Positions 15,062 through 22,929 of a stretch of 64,000 nt of DNA are shown piece after piece. Both the position numbers and the translations under genes were made by a program. Positions within the stretch are counted from its first letter, which is position 1. Every line of letters starts with the position of its first letter. The DNA lies in assembly GCF_023516595.1 (NCBI RefSeq), contig NZ_JAMGBG010000119.1, positions 1-64,000 of the forward strand, read 5' to 3'. This DNA comes from Streptomyces neyagawaensis. GTDB taxonomy: Bacteria > Actinomycetota > Actinomycetes > Streptomycetales > Streptomycetaceae. The notes under the pieces were generated by a model. The model saw nothing but the letters and a program-made list of their open reading frames with translations. It had not been told where the DNA came from and did no database searches.

Positions 15062-15957
15062 TGTGCTCCTGCTTTCAAGGGCGCTTCGTGCGCCGAATAC
15101 GTGTGCGGCGGCTGGTGGTCCGCCTCGTGGATGTGGAACACGGACCGGGGTGCCAGGCCGAACGCCTCGATGGACTGCACGTACTTGGAGACCCGGATCA
15201 GGTTGAGGTTCCGACGCGCCGCGAGGTCCGTGATCCAGTACGGCGTGCGCTCGTTGACCTTGATCTCCATCACCGACAGGTGCGGCGGGATGGTGAACCG
15301 GTTCTCGGGGGTCGGTGTCCCGAAGTGGAAGTCCCGGTCCCGGCCACGGATGCGCCGGTCGAAGGTCACCCGCAGTCCGGTGTCCGCGTCTCGGCCGACC
15401 AGGGCCTCGCGCTGGTAGCCGGTGATCGCGGTGGGTTGGAGATTCAGCCGTACGACGAGTTCGAGCACCTCCTGGATGAAGGCGCTTTCCTTGGCGGAAT
15501 GCTCCACCATCTCCCGGCCGTCGCACAGCCGGCGGGCGACGCCGTACGGAAGGGTGATGCGGCGCTTCTGTGTGACCCGGTTGACGCGCTGCTTGATCTC
15601 CACGCACACCGGGGACTCGTCGGTCACCCCGTCCAGGTTCCCGTAGTGGCGGATGCGCAGCTTTCGCCGGAACTTCAGGCCCTCGATCTTCTCCCAGTAG
15701 AACCGCAGCTGCGGGGTGTCGTAGTACAGGCTCCACACGCCGTACCCGCCGACCGGGCTGTTCAGATCGCGGTCCATCCGCTCGGCCAGCTCGTCCCGGA
15801 TCTCGGCCGCCTCCTCGACCGGTACGAGGTACTTGAGCTCGAACCGGTTGAACGAGTGCAGCCTGCTGGCCACGTGCAACGGCTGCTCCTCTGCCGGGCG
15901 CTGCTCCTCCCCCCGGCTCTCGGGTTTCCGCCACGTGGTCACCGGTAGTGCCACCAT
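15058..15957 (-). CDS. VTC/CYTH-type polyphosphate polymerase domain protein
   Basis: This is a 299-residue protein. ATG 15957 has GGAGG at the right distance; an upstream ATG lacks a site. From residue about 35 on it shows the VTC catalytic domain of the CYTH tunnel fold: FNRFELKYLVP, SLYYDTP, KFRRKLRIRHYG, CVEIKQRVNRVTQKRR, REALVGRD, LRVTFDRRIRGRD and VMEIKVNERTPYW, with alternating basic and acidic residues lining the tunnel. Eukaryotic VTC4 makes polyphosphate from ATP; the bacterial role is not settled. It is the first gene of the VTC-DUF4956-CotH unit, with a candidate regulator site 59 bases upstream. Confidence 0.87.
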   Translation of the reverse strand: MVALPVTTWRKPESRGEEQRPAEEQPLHVASRLHSFNRFELKYLVPVEEAAEIRDELAERMDRDLNSPVGGYGVWSLYYDTPQLRFYWEKIEGLKFRRKLRIRHYGNLDGVTDESPVCVEIKQRVNRVTQKRRITLPYGVARRLCDGREMVEHSAKESAFIQEVLELVVRLNLQPTAITGYQREALVGRDADTGLRVTFDRRIRGRDRDFHFGTPTPENRFTIPPHLSVMEIKVNERTPYWITDLAARRNLNLIRVSKYVQSIEAFGLAPRSVFHIHEADHQPPHTYSAHEAPLKAGAQ

Positions 15958-16355
15958 GCGCCTCCTTCGTCGTACGGCCCGATCGGGCGACGCAGGACAC
16001 AAAACCGGTGGGATGTGAGAAGCAGCTGAGAATTGCGAGGTAATTCCAGGAGTACTCAAGATGGCCAATGGATGAACTGCGCGCGTTGACGCGGCGTCCT
16101 CACGGTCCGGGACAGCTCTGGTCGGTTTTGGTGGATGATCCGTAGGGCGGCGGCGCTGACCACCCGCAGTGCGGTGGGCCGACCCAGCGACGGCCGGTAT
16201 CGGTCTCGGGTGCCCAGGGGGTTGATGCCGGCGGGCAGTTCGGGGCCGGCTTCGGTCACGTCCCTCTCAGGACACCGTTGGCGAATTCGGCGGTGGTCGC
16301 CAAATGACCTTGGCCGTATCCGCGTGTCCTACTCCGCCACCCACTCCCGCCACCG
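15958..16355. other. Divergent intergenic region between VTC and XRE-cupin genes
   Basis: These 398 bases hold promoters for two divergent genes. The part near the VTC gene has the direct repeat described at 16016-16032. A minus-strand frame of 67 codons at 16056-16259 (ATG, containing RPTALRVVSAAALRIIHQN) is open, but I do not recognise it and it has no convincing ribosome binding site, so it is not called as a gene. Confidence 0.4.
16016..16032. promoter_or_regulatory. 11-base-phased direct repeat, candidate OmpR-type regulator site
   Basis: TGAGAA occurs at 16016-16021 and again at 16027-16032, exactly 11 bases apart, 59 bases upstream of the VTC start. OmpR/PhoB-type regulators usually bind direct repeats with 11-base phasing, and two such regulators are encoded downstream in the same locus. 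Binding is inferred only. Confidence 0.35.
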
Positions 16356-16922
16356 ATGGCCGCGCCGTCTGGGTCCGGCCAGCGGCCGGTGAGCAGTACC
16401 GCGGCCGCGGTCGGCGCGAAGATCCGTCTGCGCCGCCGGCAGCGTGGCATGAGCGCCGCGGAGATTGCCCGGCGCGCCGGGCTGAGCAAGGCCACGCTGT
16501 CGCAGATGGAGGCGGGCAAGGGCAATCCGACGATTGGCACCCTGGACGCGATCGCCGTCGCGCTGCGCATCCCGATCGCGGACCTGCCGGCGCGCGACGC
16601 CGACACCGGGCCGGTCTACCGGCCGGGCAACCCCGCTGAGCCGGGCGAGGTCGCCCGGGACCTGCTGCGCCGCATCAGCCTGGAGAACTGGCGGCTGCGT
16701 ATCCCGCCCGAGACGGAGCTGACCGGCGTCCCCCACGCCACCGGCACGATCGAGCACCTGCTCATCGCCGCCGGGCACGTGACCGCCTGGCCGGTCGATG
16801 CCCCGCAGGACCTGGGCCCCGGCGACATGCTCGCCTTCGCCGGCGATGTCCCGCACTTCTACCGCACCGCCGCCGAGGCGGTGGACATCACCGGCGTCTT
16901 CGCCTCCCCCATCGGCACCTGA
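16356..16922 (+). CDS. XRE family regulator with C-terminal cupin domain
   Basis: This is a 188-residue protein from ATG 16356; GTG 16389 is an alternative start eleven codons later. Residues about 20-75 form the helix-turn-helix (SAAEIARRAGLSKATLSQME then GNPTIGTLDAIAVALRIPI). Residues about 110-185 form a cupin barrel (VTAWPVDAPQDLGPGDMLAF and DVPHFYRTAA). XRE-cupin proteins usually control small-molecule metabolism and sense a ligand in the barrel. The gene is 17 bases ahead of the threonine aldolase gene on the same strand, which suggests it regulates amino-acid use. Confidence 0.85.
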   Translation: MAAPSGSGQRPVSSTAAAVGAKIRLRRRQRGMSAAEIARRAGLSKATLSQMEAGKGNPTIGTLDAIAVALRIPIADLPARDADTGPVYRPGNPAEPGEVARDLLRRISLENWRLRIPPETELTGVPHATGTIEHLLIAAGHVTAWPVDAPQDLGPGDMLAFAGDVPHFYRTAAEAVDITGVFASPIGT

Positions 16923-16939
16923 GCCAAGGAACCTCACCT

Positions 16940-18000
16940 ATGAGCATCAGCACCGACGTCATCCCTTCCAATCAGGCCTTCCTCAGCGACAACATGGCGG
17001 GCGCCTCGCCCGAGATAGCGCAGGCTGTCGCCGCGGCGGCGGCCGGGTATGCCCTGTCGTACGGCGACGATCCCTTCACTGGCAGCGTCCGCCACAGGTT
17101 GAGCGAGATCTTCGAACGTGAGGTCGAGGTCTTCCCGGTCTCCACCGGAACCGCCGCGAACTGCCTGGGTCTGGCTGCCCTGACCCCACCCTGGGGCAGC
17201 GTGCTGTGCCACCCGGCCAGTCACATCAACGTCGACGAGTGCGGTGCGCCGGAGTTCTTCACGGGCGGCGCCAAACTCGTCACGGTTCCCGGCCACGACA
17301 GCAAGATCGACCCCGACGCGCTCCGCGAGGCGGTGCGCCGCAGGGCCGGTGACGTTCACAGTGTGCAGCCGTCGGTGGTGAGCATCAGTCAGGCCACGGA
17401 GCGCGGCAGCGTCTACGCCCTCGACGAGATCCGCCGTCCGGCAACCATCGCCAAGGACGCGGGACTGCGCTGCCACATGGACGGCGCCCGCTTCGCCAAC
17501 GCCCTGGACCACCTGGGCGTCACACCGGCCGAGATGACCTGGCAGGCCGGCATCGACGTGCTGTCCTTCGGGGCCACCAAGAACGGCGCGATGACCGCGG
17601 ACGTCATCGTCTCCTTCGATCCGGCACTGGCCAGCGAACTCGCCTTCCGTGCCAAGCGTGCCGGCCAGCTCGCCTCCAAGATGCGCTTTCACACCGTCCA
17701 GCTCGACGCCTACCTCACCGACGGTCTGTGGCTGCGAAACGCCCGCCGGGCCAACACGATGGCCGCCCGGCTCGGCGACGGTCTCAAGGCCATCCCGGCA
17801 CCGAACTCCTCAGCAGCTCGCAGGCCAACATCCTCTTCTACCGCCTGCCCCAGCAGGCAACCGAAGGGCTTCTCGCGGAGGGCTACACCTTCTACCACGA
17901 TCGCTGGGCGCCGGGCATCGTCCGCCTCGTCACCTCCTTCTCTCACACCTCCGAAGACATCGACCAGCTTCTGGACGCGGTCCGCCGCCACACCCGCTGA
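16940..18000 (+). pseudogene. Low-specificity L-threonine aldolase, single frameshift
   Basis: The first 286 codons from ATG 16940 encode a PLP enzyme of the threonine aldolase/beta-eliminating lyase family: FLSDNMAGASPEIAQAV, VSTGTAANCLGL, PASHINVDECGAPEF, HMDGARFANAL and the PLP lysine in SFGATKNGAM. After KAIP near 17800 the reading continues in a different frame as GTELLSSSQANILFYRLPQQ to RRHTR and TGA at 17998-18000. The shift equals one missing base in the C/G run at about 17797-17803. The joined protein would be about 353 residues, the normal size. It is either a recent pseudogene or a sequence error. It follows the XRE-cupin gene by 17 bases. Confidence 0.8.
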
Positions 18001-18238
18001 CCACCGACCGGAGCCGGCCAGGCGGCTTGCTCAGCGCGCGGCGGCCGCGGCTCCGTCCACGCCGATCACCCTCGGGACCACCTGCTGTGGCAGTGGCAAG
18101 TGCCGCAGATGGCGCAGCGCGGTGCTGCGGGAGACCGGCACGGCCAGCGGACGCCGTCCTGCATACGCTCAGCATGTCGGGGCAGGTACGGCGAGAACGG
18201 CGTGCCCGCGGCCGTTGCCCGGTAGAGGATGATGGGTC

Positions 18239-19354
18239 ATGACGATCGTGTTCCGGATTCCGGCCACTGGTGCGGAGCGGGTGGGGTTCGCCTACTCGCC
18301 GACGATGGAAGCCGTACTGAGTCTCCATGTGCTGGTGGAGCCCAAGCACCACCCCGTCCAGCACGGCTGGGTGCGCGCGATGCGCATGCTGTCCCCGGCG
18401 CTGAAGCGGGAGATCGAGGCGTTCTCCTACGCGGTGCGCTCGTACTTCCCGGAGTTCCTCTTTCCGCAGCCGACCGGCGGACTGACTGACTTCGCCGACG
18501 AACTGGCCGCCCTGCGCACAGCGGATCCGGAGCTGGTCCGGCTGGAGTTCGCCATCCCGCTGCTCTCGCCATGGCCGGGCGGCGGCCAGGGCAGGGACCC
18601 GCACGTGCTGGACGAACCGGACGTACGCCGGCTGCTGCGGGAGCGGCTCGCACGGGAGAGCGACGACGCCATCGCCGCGATGCTCCTCGACGACCCCCGC
18701 GCGCTGCTCGAACGGTTCCTGAGCATGCTGGAGCGCTACTGGCGGGAGGCGTTCGAGGAGGAATGGGCACGGCTCGAACCCGAACTCGCCGCCGGCGTCA
18801 GCGAGGCCGGACACCAGATCGAGCAGCGCGGTCTGTACGGGATGCTGCGCGGCCTGTGGCCGGAGGTGCGCAGCGATCCTCAGACCGAACGCTTCTGGCT
18901 GGAGCGACCGCACGATCACGAGGTCGCCATCGGTCCGGACGACACCCTCGTGCTCGCCCCCAGCTCCTATGTGTGGCCGCACGTACGCGTCAACTGCGAC
19001 GGTCCGTGGCCTCTCGGCCTCGTCTTCCCGGTCTCCTCCATCGCCCGGGAAGCCCGCCCAAGGATTCCACCCACCCGGCTCGTCGGCACGTTGCGGGCGC
19101 TCGCCGACGACACCCGGCTGCGTGCCCTCCGGCTGATCGCCGAACGCCCACGCAGCACCCAGGAACTGGCCCCGCTCGTCGGCGTCAGCGAGGCCGCCCT
19201 GTCCAAGCACCTGCGCGTGCTGGCGGACGCGGGCCTGCTGGAGCGCCGCCGCGAGGGCTACTACGTCCTGTACCGGCTCGTGCCCGGGCAGGTGGCGGGC
19301 CTGACCCCGGGCCTGGAGAGCTTCCTGAGGGGCGACGACACCGCGACGTCATAG
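18239..19354 (+). CDS. ArsR-type winged-helix regulator with DUF5937 N-terminal domain
   Basis: This is a 371-residue protein. The N-terminal 270 residues fit the DUF5937 region seen in actinobacterial ArsR-like proteins (FRIPATGAERVGFAYSPTME then an alpha-helical body). The C-terminal 95 residues are an ArsR winged helix: LVGTLRALADDTRLRALRLI, STQELAPLVGVSEAALSKHL and RREGYYVLYRL. No metal-binding cysteines are seen. It lies 100 bases upstream of the indoleamine dioxygenase-type gene on the same strand and could control the tryptophan operon. That assignment is positional only. Confidence 0.8.
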   Translation: MTIVFRIPATGAERVGFAYSPTMEAVLSLHVLVEPKHHPVQHGWVRAMRMLSPALKREIEAFSYAVRSYFPEFLFPQPTGGLTDFADELAALRTADPELVRLEFAIPLLSPWPGGGQGRDPHVLDEPDVRRLLRERLARESDDAIAAMLLDDPRALLERFLSMLERYWREAFEEEWARLEPELAAGVSEAGHQIEQRGLYGMLRGLWPEVRSDPQTERFWLERPHDHEVAIGPDDTLVLAPSSYVWPHVRVNCDGPWPLGLVFPVSSIAREARPRIPPTRLVGTLRALADDTRLRALRLIAERPRSTQELAPLVGVSEAALSKHLRVLADAGLLERRREGYYVLYRLVPGQVAGLTPGLESFLRGDDTATS

Positions 19355-19454
19355 TGCCCGAGACCAATGGGAGGGCGCCGAGTTCGTGCCGGCGTCCATA
19401 TGCCCCAGCTCGCGGGAAGGGCAGCCTCGTGGAGACGCACGAGGAGGAAGCGCA

Positions 19455-20624
19455 ATGATCCCTGAAACGACCCGCATACGCGCTCCCCGGCCCCGAGTGG
19501 CCGCGCTGGGCGAGTACGCCATCGATGCCGTGCACGGGTTCGTGCCCGCCGAGGACCCGGTGGACGCGCTGCCGACGTACTACGAACCGTGGGAGCGGCT
19601 CGGGCGGAACATCGCGGCCCTGATCATGACAGGGCGGATGCGCCCGGCAGTCGAATCGCTGGCCGTCCTCGCACCGGACCGGCTGCACTCCAGCGGGGAG
19701 CAGGAACGGGCCATGCTGTTGTTGTGCTCTCTCGCGAACGCGTACGTGTGGGCCACCGACACACCCGCGGACACGCTTCCGGCACCGTTGGCGCAACCGC
19801 TCCACACGCTCGCCGAAACCCTGGACCGGGCGCCGATCATCTCCCACGCCTCCATCGTGCTCCAGAACTGGCGGCGCATCGACGCCGGCGAACCGCTGAG
19901 CATGTCGAACATCGACACCCAGGTGACGTTTCTCGGCGGCGTCGACGAGAAGTGGTTCTATCTGGCGACGGTGGGCGTCGAACTCGCCGGCGCTCCCGGG
20001 CTCCGCCTGCTCGTACGGGCCCAGCACGCGGCGGCGGACGAGGACCAGGCCGGCCTCACGGAGGCGCTGCTCGGTATCCGCGATGTCGTCGACAAGGTGA
20101 CCGACGCGTTCCTCGACGTCGAGCGCTGGTGCGATCACTACGTCTTCTACCATCGCATCAGGCCGTTCCTCACGGGATGGTCCGCGCCGGGGCTGCGCTT
20201 CGAGGGCGTGGACCGGGAACCGCTGGTGCTGGCCGGCGGGAGCGCCGCACAGAGCTCCCTCATCCAGGCCTTCGACGCCGGACTCGACATACCGCACCCG
20301 CACGGGATGACGGCGGGATTCCTGACCGGCATGCGCGCATACATGCCCGCGCCGCACCGTCGCTTCCTGGAGGATCTCGAGGCCGGTCCGTCGGTCCGTG
20401 AATGCGTCGAGCGCAATCGCGGCACCCACCCCCGGCTCGGCGACGCGTACAACGCGGCGGTGGACGCCCTGGTCCGGCTCCGGGCCCAGCACATCGGCAT
20501 CACCGGGCGCTACATCAAGCGATTCCAAAGCGACCAGGAGACCGCCAAGGGAACCGGCGGCAGCGACTTCGTCGCCTTTCTGAAGAAGTCGCGGGAGGAG
20601 ACCACCGATCGGCTGCTGCCATGA
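19455..20624 (+). CDS. Indoleamine 2,3-dioxygenase-type heme enzyme
   Basis: This is a 389-residue protein with GAGGAGGAAG just ahead of ATG 19455. The C-terminal part carries the IDO signature: AYNAAVDALVRLRAQHIGIT with the expected proximal heme His, GRYIKRF, then GTGGSDFVAFLKKSREET, matching the GTGGT(D)-FL motif of IDO rather than the tetrameric TDO (KynA). IDO opens the indole ring of L-tryptophan to N-formylkynurenine using O2 and heme. It is followed, with ATGA overlap, by a kynurenine-formamidase-like gene and kynureninase, so its role in tryptophan catabolism is well supported. IDO-type enzymes are much less common in bacteria than TDO. Confidence 0.88.
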   Translation: MIPETTRIRAPRPRVAALGEYAIDAVHGFVPAEDPVDALPTYYEPWERLGRNIAALIMTGRMRPAVESLAVLAPDRLHSSGEQERAMLLLCSLANAYVWATDTPADTLPAPLAQPLHTLAETLDRAPIISHASIVLQNWRRIDAGEPLSMSNIDTQVTFLGGVDEKWFYLATVGVELAGAPGLRLLVRAQHAAADEDQAGLTEALLGIRDVVDKVTDAFLDVERWCDHYVFYHRIRPFLTGWSAPGLRFEGVDREPLVLAGGSAAQSSLIQAFDAGLDIPHPHGMTAGFLTGMRAYMPAPHRRFLEDLEAGPSVRECVERNRGTHPRLGDAYNAAVDALVRLRAQHIGITGRYIKRFQSDQETAKGTGGSDFVAFLKKSREETTDRLLP

Positions 20625-21511
20625 CAGCACCTCTGTACGGGGACTTCGACCAGCACCAGCTGGACGCCCAGTACTCACCCAGCAGCATGGTGGACGACAT
20701 CCGGCCGTTCCTGGACGACTACGCGGACCGCAGCCGTCTCGCCCGACAGGAGCTGGCCGCGGTGGCCCGCCGCGACCTGCGCTTCGGACCGGGAGACGAC
20801 GATCGGCTGGACGTCTACGGTCCCTCGGGACCGGGCCCGGAAAGCCGACCCGCTCTGTTCTTCGTCCACGGCGGATACTGGCAGCAGCTGTCCAAGGAGG
20901 ACACCGCGTTCCCGGCTCCCGCCATGGTGCAGGCGGGTGCTGTCTACGTCACTCCGGACTACACCCTCGCCCCGCGAGCCCGGCTCTCGGACATCGTCGA
21001 CCAGGTGCGCAGGGCCTTCGTCTGGCTGTGGCGCCGGGCGGCCGACCATCGCATCGACCCCGAGCGGATCGTGGTCTCCGGATCCTCCGCCGGCGCTCAC
21101 CTGGCCGCCATGCTGCTCGCCACGCCGTGGCGGCAGTGGGGTCTGCCCGCGGACCCCATCGCGGGCGCGGTGCTCTTCGGCGGGATCTACGACCTGACCC
21201 CGGTACGGCAGACCTACGTCAACGATGTCGTGGGCATCGACGGCAGCGAGGTCCAGGACTGCAGTCCGCTGTTGCTGACCCCTTCGGTCCGCTGCCCCGT
21301 GGTGATCGCCTGGGGGGAACGTGAGACCGACGAGTTCAAGCGGCAGTCGCGCGCGTTCGCGGAGCATCTGCGCCGGCAGGGCTGCCCGGTCACCGCGTTC
21401 GAGCAGTCCGGGCGCAACCACTTCGACTCTCCCGTGGAACTCGCCGTGCCCTCCGCCCGAGTTCATGCCGAAACCCTCCGTCTGATGCGTCTGGCCGCGG
21501 CTCGGCGCTGA
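20621..21511 (+). CDS. Alpha/beta-hydrolase, probable kynurenine formamidase
   Basis: This is a 296-residue protein starting at ATG 20621, inside the ATGA overlap with the IDO stop. The HGGxW oxyanion motif is FFVHGGYWQ (83-87), the nucleophile is Ser156 in SGSSAGAH, and the likely catalytic His is in GRNHFDSP near the C-terminus. This is the eukaryote-type arylformamidase fold, not the metal-dependent KynB found in most bacteria. It would hydrolyse N-formylkynurenine to kynurenine plus formate, the step between its two neighbours. Function rests on fold plus context. Confidence 0.83.
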   Translation: MTAPLYGDFDQHQLDAQYSPSSMVDDIRPFLDDYADRSRLARQELAAVARRDLRFGPGDDDRLDVYGPSGPGPESRPALFFVHGGYWQQLSKEDTAFPAPAMVQAGAVYVTPDYTLAPRARLSDIVDQVRRAFVWLWRRAADHRIDPERIVVSGSSAGAHLAAMLLATPWRQWGLPADPIAGAVLFGGIYDLTPVRQTYVNDVVGIDGSEVQDCSPLLLTPSVRCPVVIAWGERETDEFKRQSRAFAEHLRRQGCPVTAFEQSGRNHFDSPVELAVPSARVHAETLRLMRLAAARR

Positions 21512-21639
21512 CCGCTTCACTCCCCGCCACCAGAGCGACCCACCCCGCTCATCACCACCTTCGGGCCCCCGGCGCTCAGCTTCGGCGCCTGCGTCGACCC
21601 GCATCGGTCATCCGGCACCATTTCGAGAAGGGCATTGCC

Positions 21640-22929
21640 TTGGTCGCGCGACCCACCGCCTCCGAAGCCGAGGCCCACCAGCTCGACGAAGCCCTCCCGG
21701 GGCACCGCGAGCTGTTCCACGTACCGCCCGCCGACGGCGGCAGATACACCGAGACCGCGTACCTCGCGGGCAACTCCCTCGGCCTGCAGCCCAGGGCCAC
21801 CCTCGCGGAACTGACACAGGACCTCTCCGACTGGAGCCGCTTCGGCGTCGAAGGCCACCACGACGCCGTACGCCCGTGGCTCGGCTATCACCGCCTGCTG
21901 ACCGAGCCGGCCGCGCGCCTGGTCGGGGCGCTGCCCGAAGAGACCGTCGTCATGAACTCCCTGACGGTGAACCTGCATCTGCTGATGGTCTCGTTCTATC
22001 GCCCCCAGGGCGAGCGGACACAGATCGTGATCGAGGACAGCGCCTTCCCCTCGGACAGCTACGCGGTGCGCAGCCACGTGCGCTTCCGGGGCCTCGATCC
22101 GGACCAGGCGGTCACCAGGCTGCGTCCGCGTCCCGTGGAGGACTGCCTGCGCACGGAGGACGTCGTCGACTTCCTCAACCGGCAGGGACACACCGTGGCC
22201 CTGATGCTGCTGGGCGGCGTCAACTACCTCACCGGCGAGCTGATGGACATTCCCGCCATCACAGCGGCCGGCCACGCCGCGGGCGCGACGGTCGGCTGGG
22301 ACCTCGCCCATGCGGCAGGCAACGTCCCGCTCCATCTGCACAACTGGGACGTCGACTTCGCCGCCTGGTGCTCCTACAAGTACCTCAACTCCGGACCCGG
22401 CGCTTTGTCGGGGGTGTTCATCCACCAGCGGCACGTCACCGAGCGCGGCCTGCAGCGCCTGGAAGGGTGGTGGAGCACCGACGCCGCCACCCGGTTCCGG
22501 ATGGAACCGGTCTCCCGGCCGCCGGCCACCGCCGACGCGTGGGCGATCTCCAATCCGCCGATTCTCGCCATGGGCCCGGTGCGCACCTCGCTGGAACTGT
22601 TCGACACCGTCGGCATGGCGGCGCTGCGGGGGCGCAGCGAGAAGCTGACCGGGTACCTGGAGGGACTTCTCGACGCGATCACCCACACCCGTCCACTGAC
22701 GTTGATCACTCCCAGGGACCCGCAACGCCGAGGCGCCCAGCTGTCGCTGCGCGTCGGCCGTACGAGCGCGGCCGACCTGGCCCGCAGGCTGCGCCACGAG
22801 CACGGAGTCGTCGCCGACGCCCGCGAGCCGGACATCATCCGGCTGGCGCCGGTGCCCCTCTACTCCACCTTCCACGACTGCTGGCGGGCCGCCGACGCGC
22901 TGGCCCACTGCGTACCGGGGGAGAGATGA
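21640..22929 (+). CDS. kynU: Kynureninase
   Basis: This is a 429-residue protein. TTG 21640 is the likely start (GAGAAGGG nearby, and homology-like sequence begins soon after); no better ATG or GTG is in frame. It is a PLP fold-type I enzyme with YLAGNSLGLQP (41-51), MNSLTVNLHLLM, WDLAHAAGN (Asp221, His224) and the PLP lysine Lys247 in WCSYKYLNSGPG. Kynureninase cleaves kynurenine to anthranilate, or 3-hydroxykynurenine to 3-hydroxyanthranilate, plus alanine. Downstream genes use 3-hydroxyanthranilate, so the second reaction is expected, but the hydroxylase is not in this window. Confidence 0.93.
   Translation: MVARPTASEAEAHQLDEALPGHRELFHVPPADGGRYTETAYLAGNSLGLQPRATLAELTQDLSDWSRFGVEGHHDAVRPWLGYHRLLTEPAARLVGALPEETVVMNSLTVNLHLLMVSFYRPQGERTQIVIEDSAFPSDSYAVRSHVRFRGLDPDQAVTRLRPRPVEDCLRTEDVVDFLNRQGHTVALMLLGGVNYLTGELMDIPAITAAGHAAGATVGWDLAHAAGNVPLHLHNWDVDFAAWCSYKYLNSGPGALSGVFIHQRHVTERGLQRLEGWWSTDAATRFRMEPVSRPPATADAWAISNPPILAMGPVRTSLELFDTVGMAALRGRSEKLTGYLEGLLDAITHTRPLTLITPRDPQRRGAQLSLRVGRTSAADLARRLRHEHGVVADAREPDIIRLAPVPLYSTFHDCWRAADALAHCVPGER

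Noticed and set aside
15062..16000. Long extension of the DUF4956 frame upstream
   Set aside because: It overlaps the VTC gene in a different frame and has unnatural composition; GTG 15061 has a ribosome binding site and stop/start overlap.
16056..16259. 67-codon minus-strand frame between the VTC and XRE-cupin genes
   Set aside because: No ribosome binding site and no recognised family; kept only as a remark in the intergenic entry.
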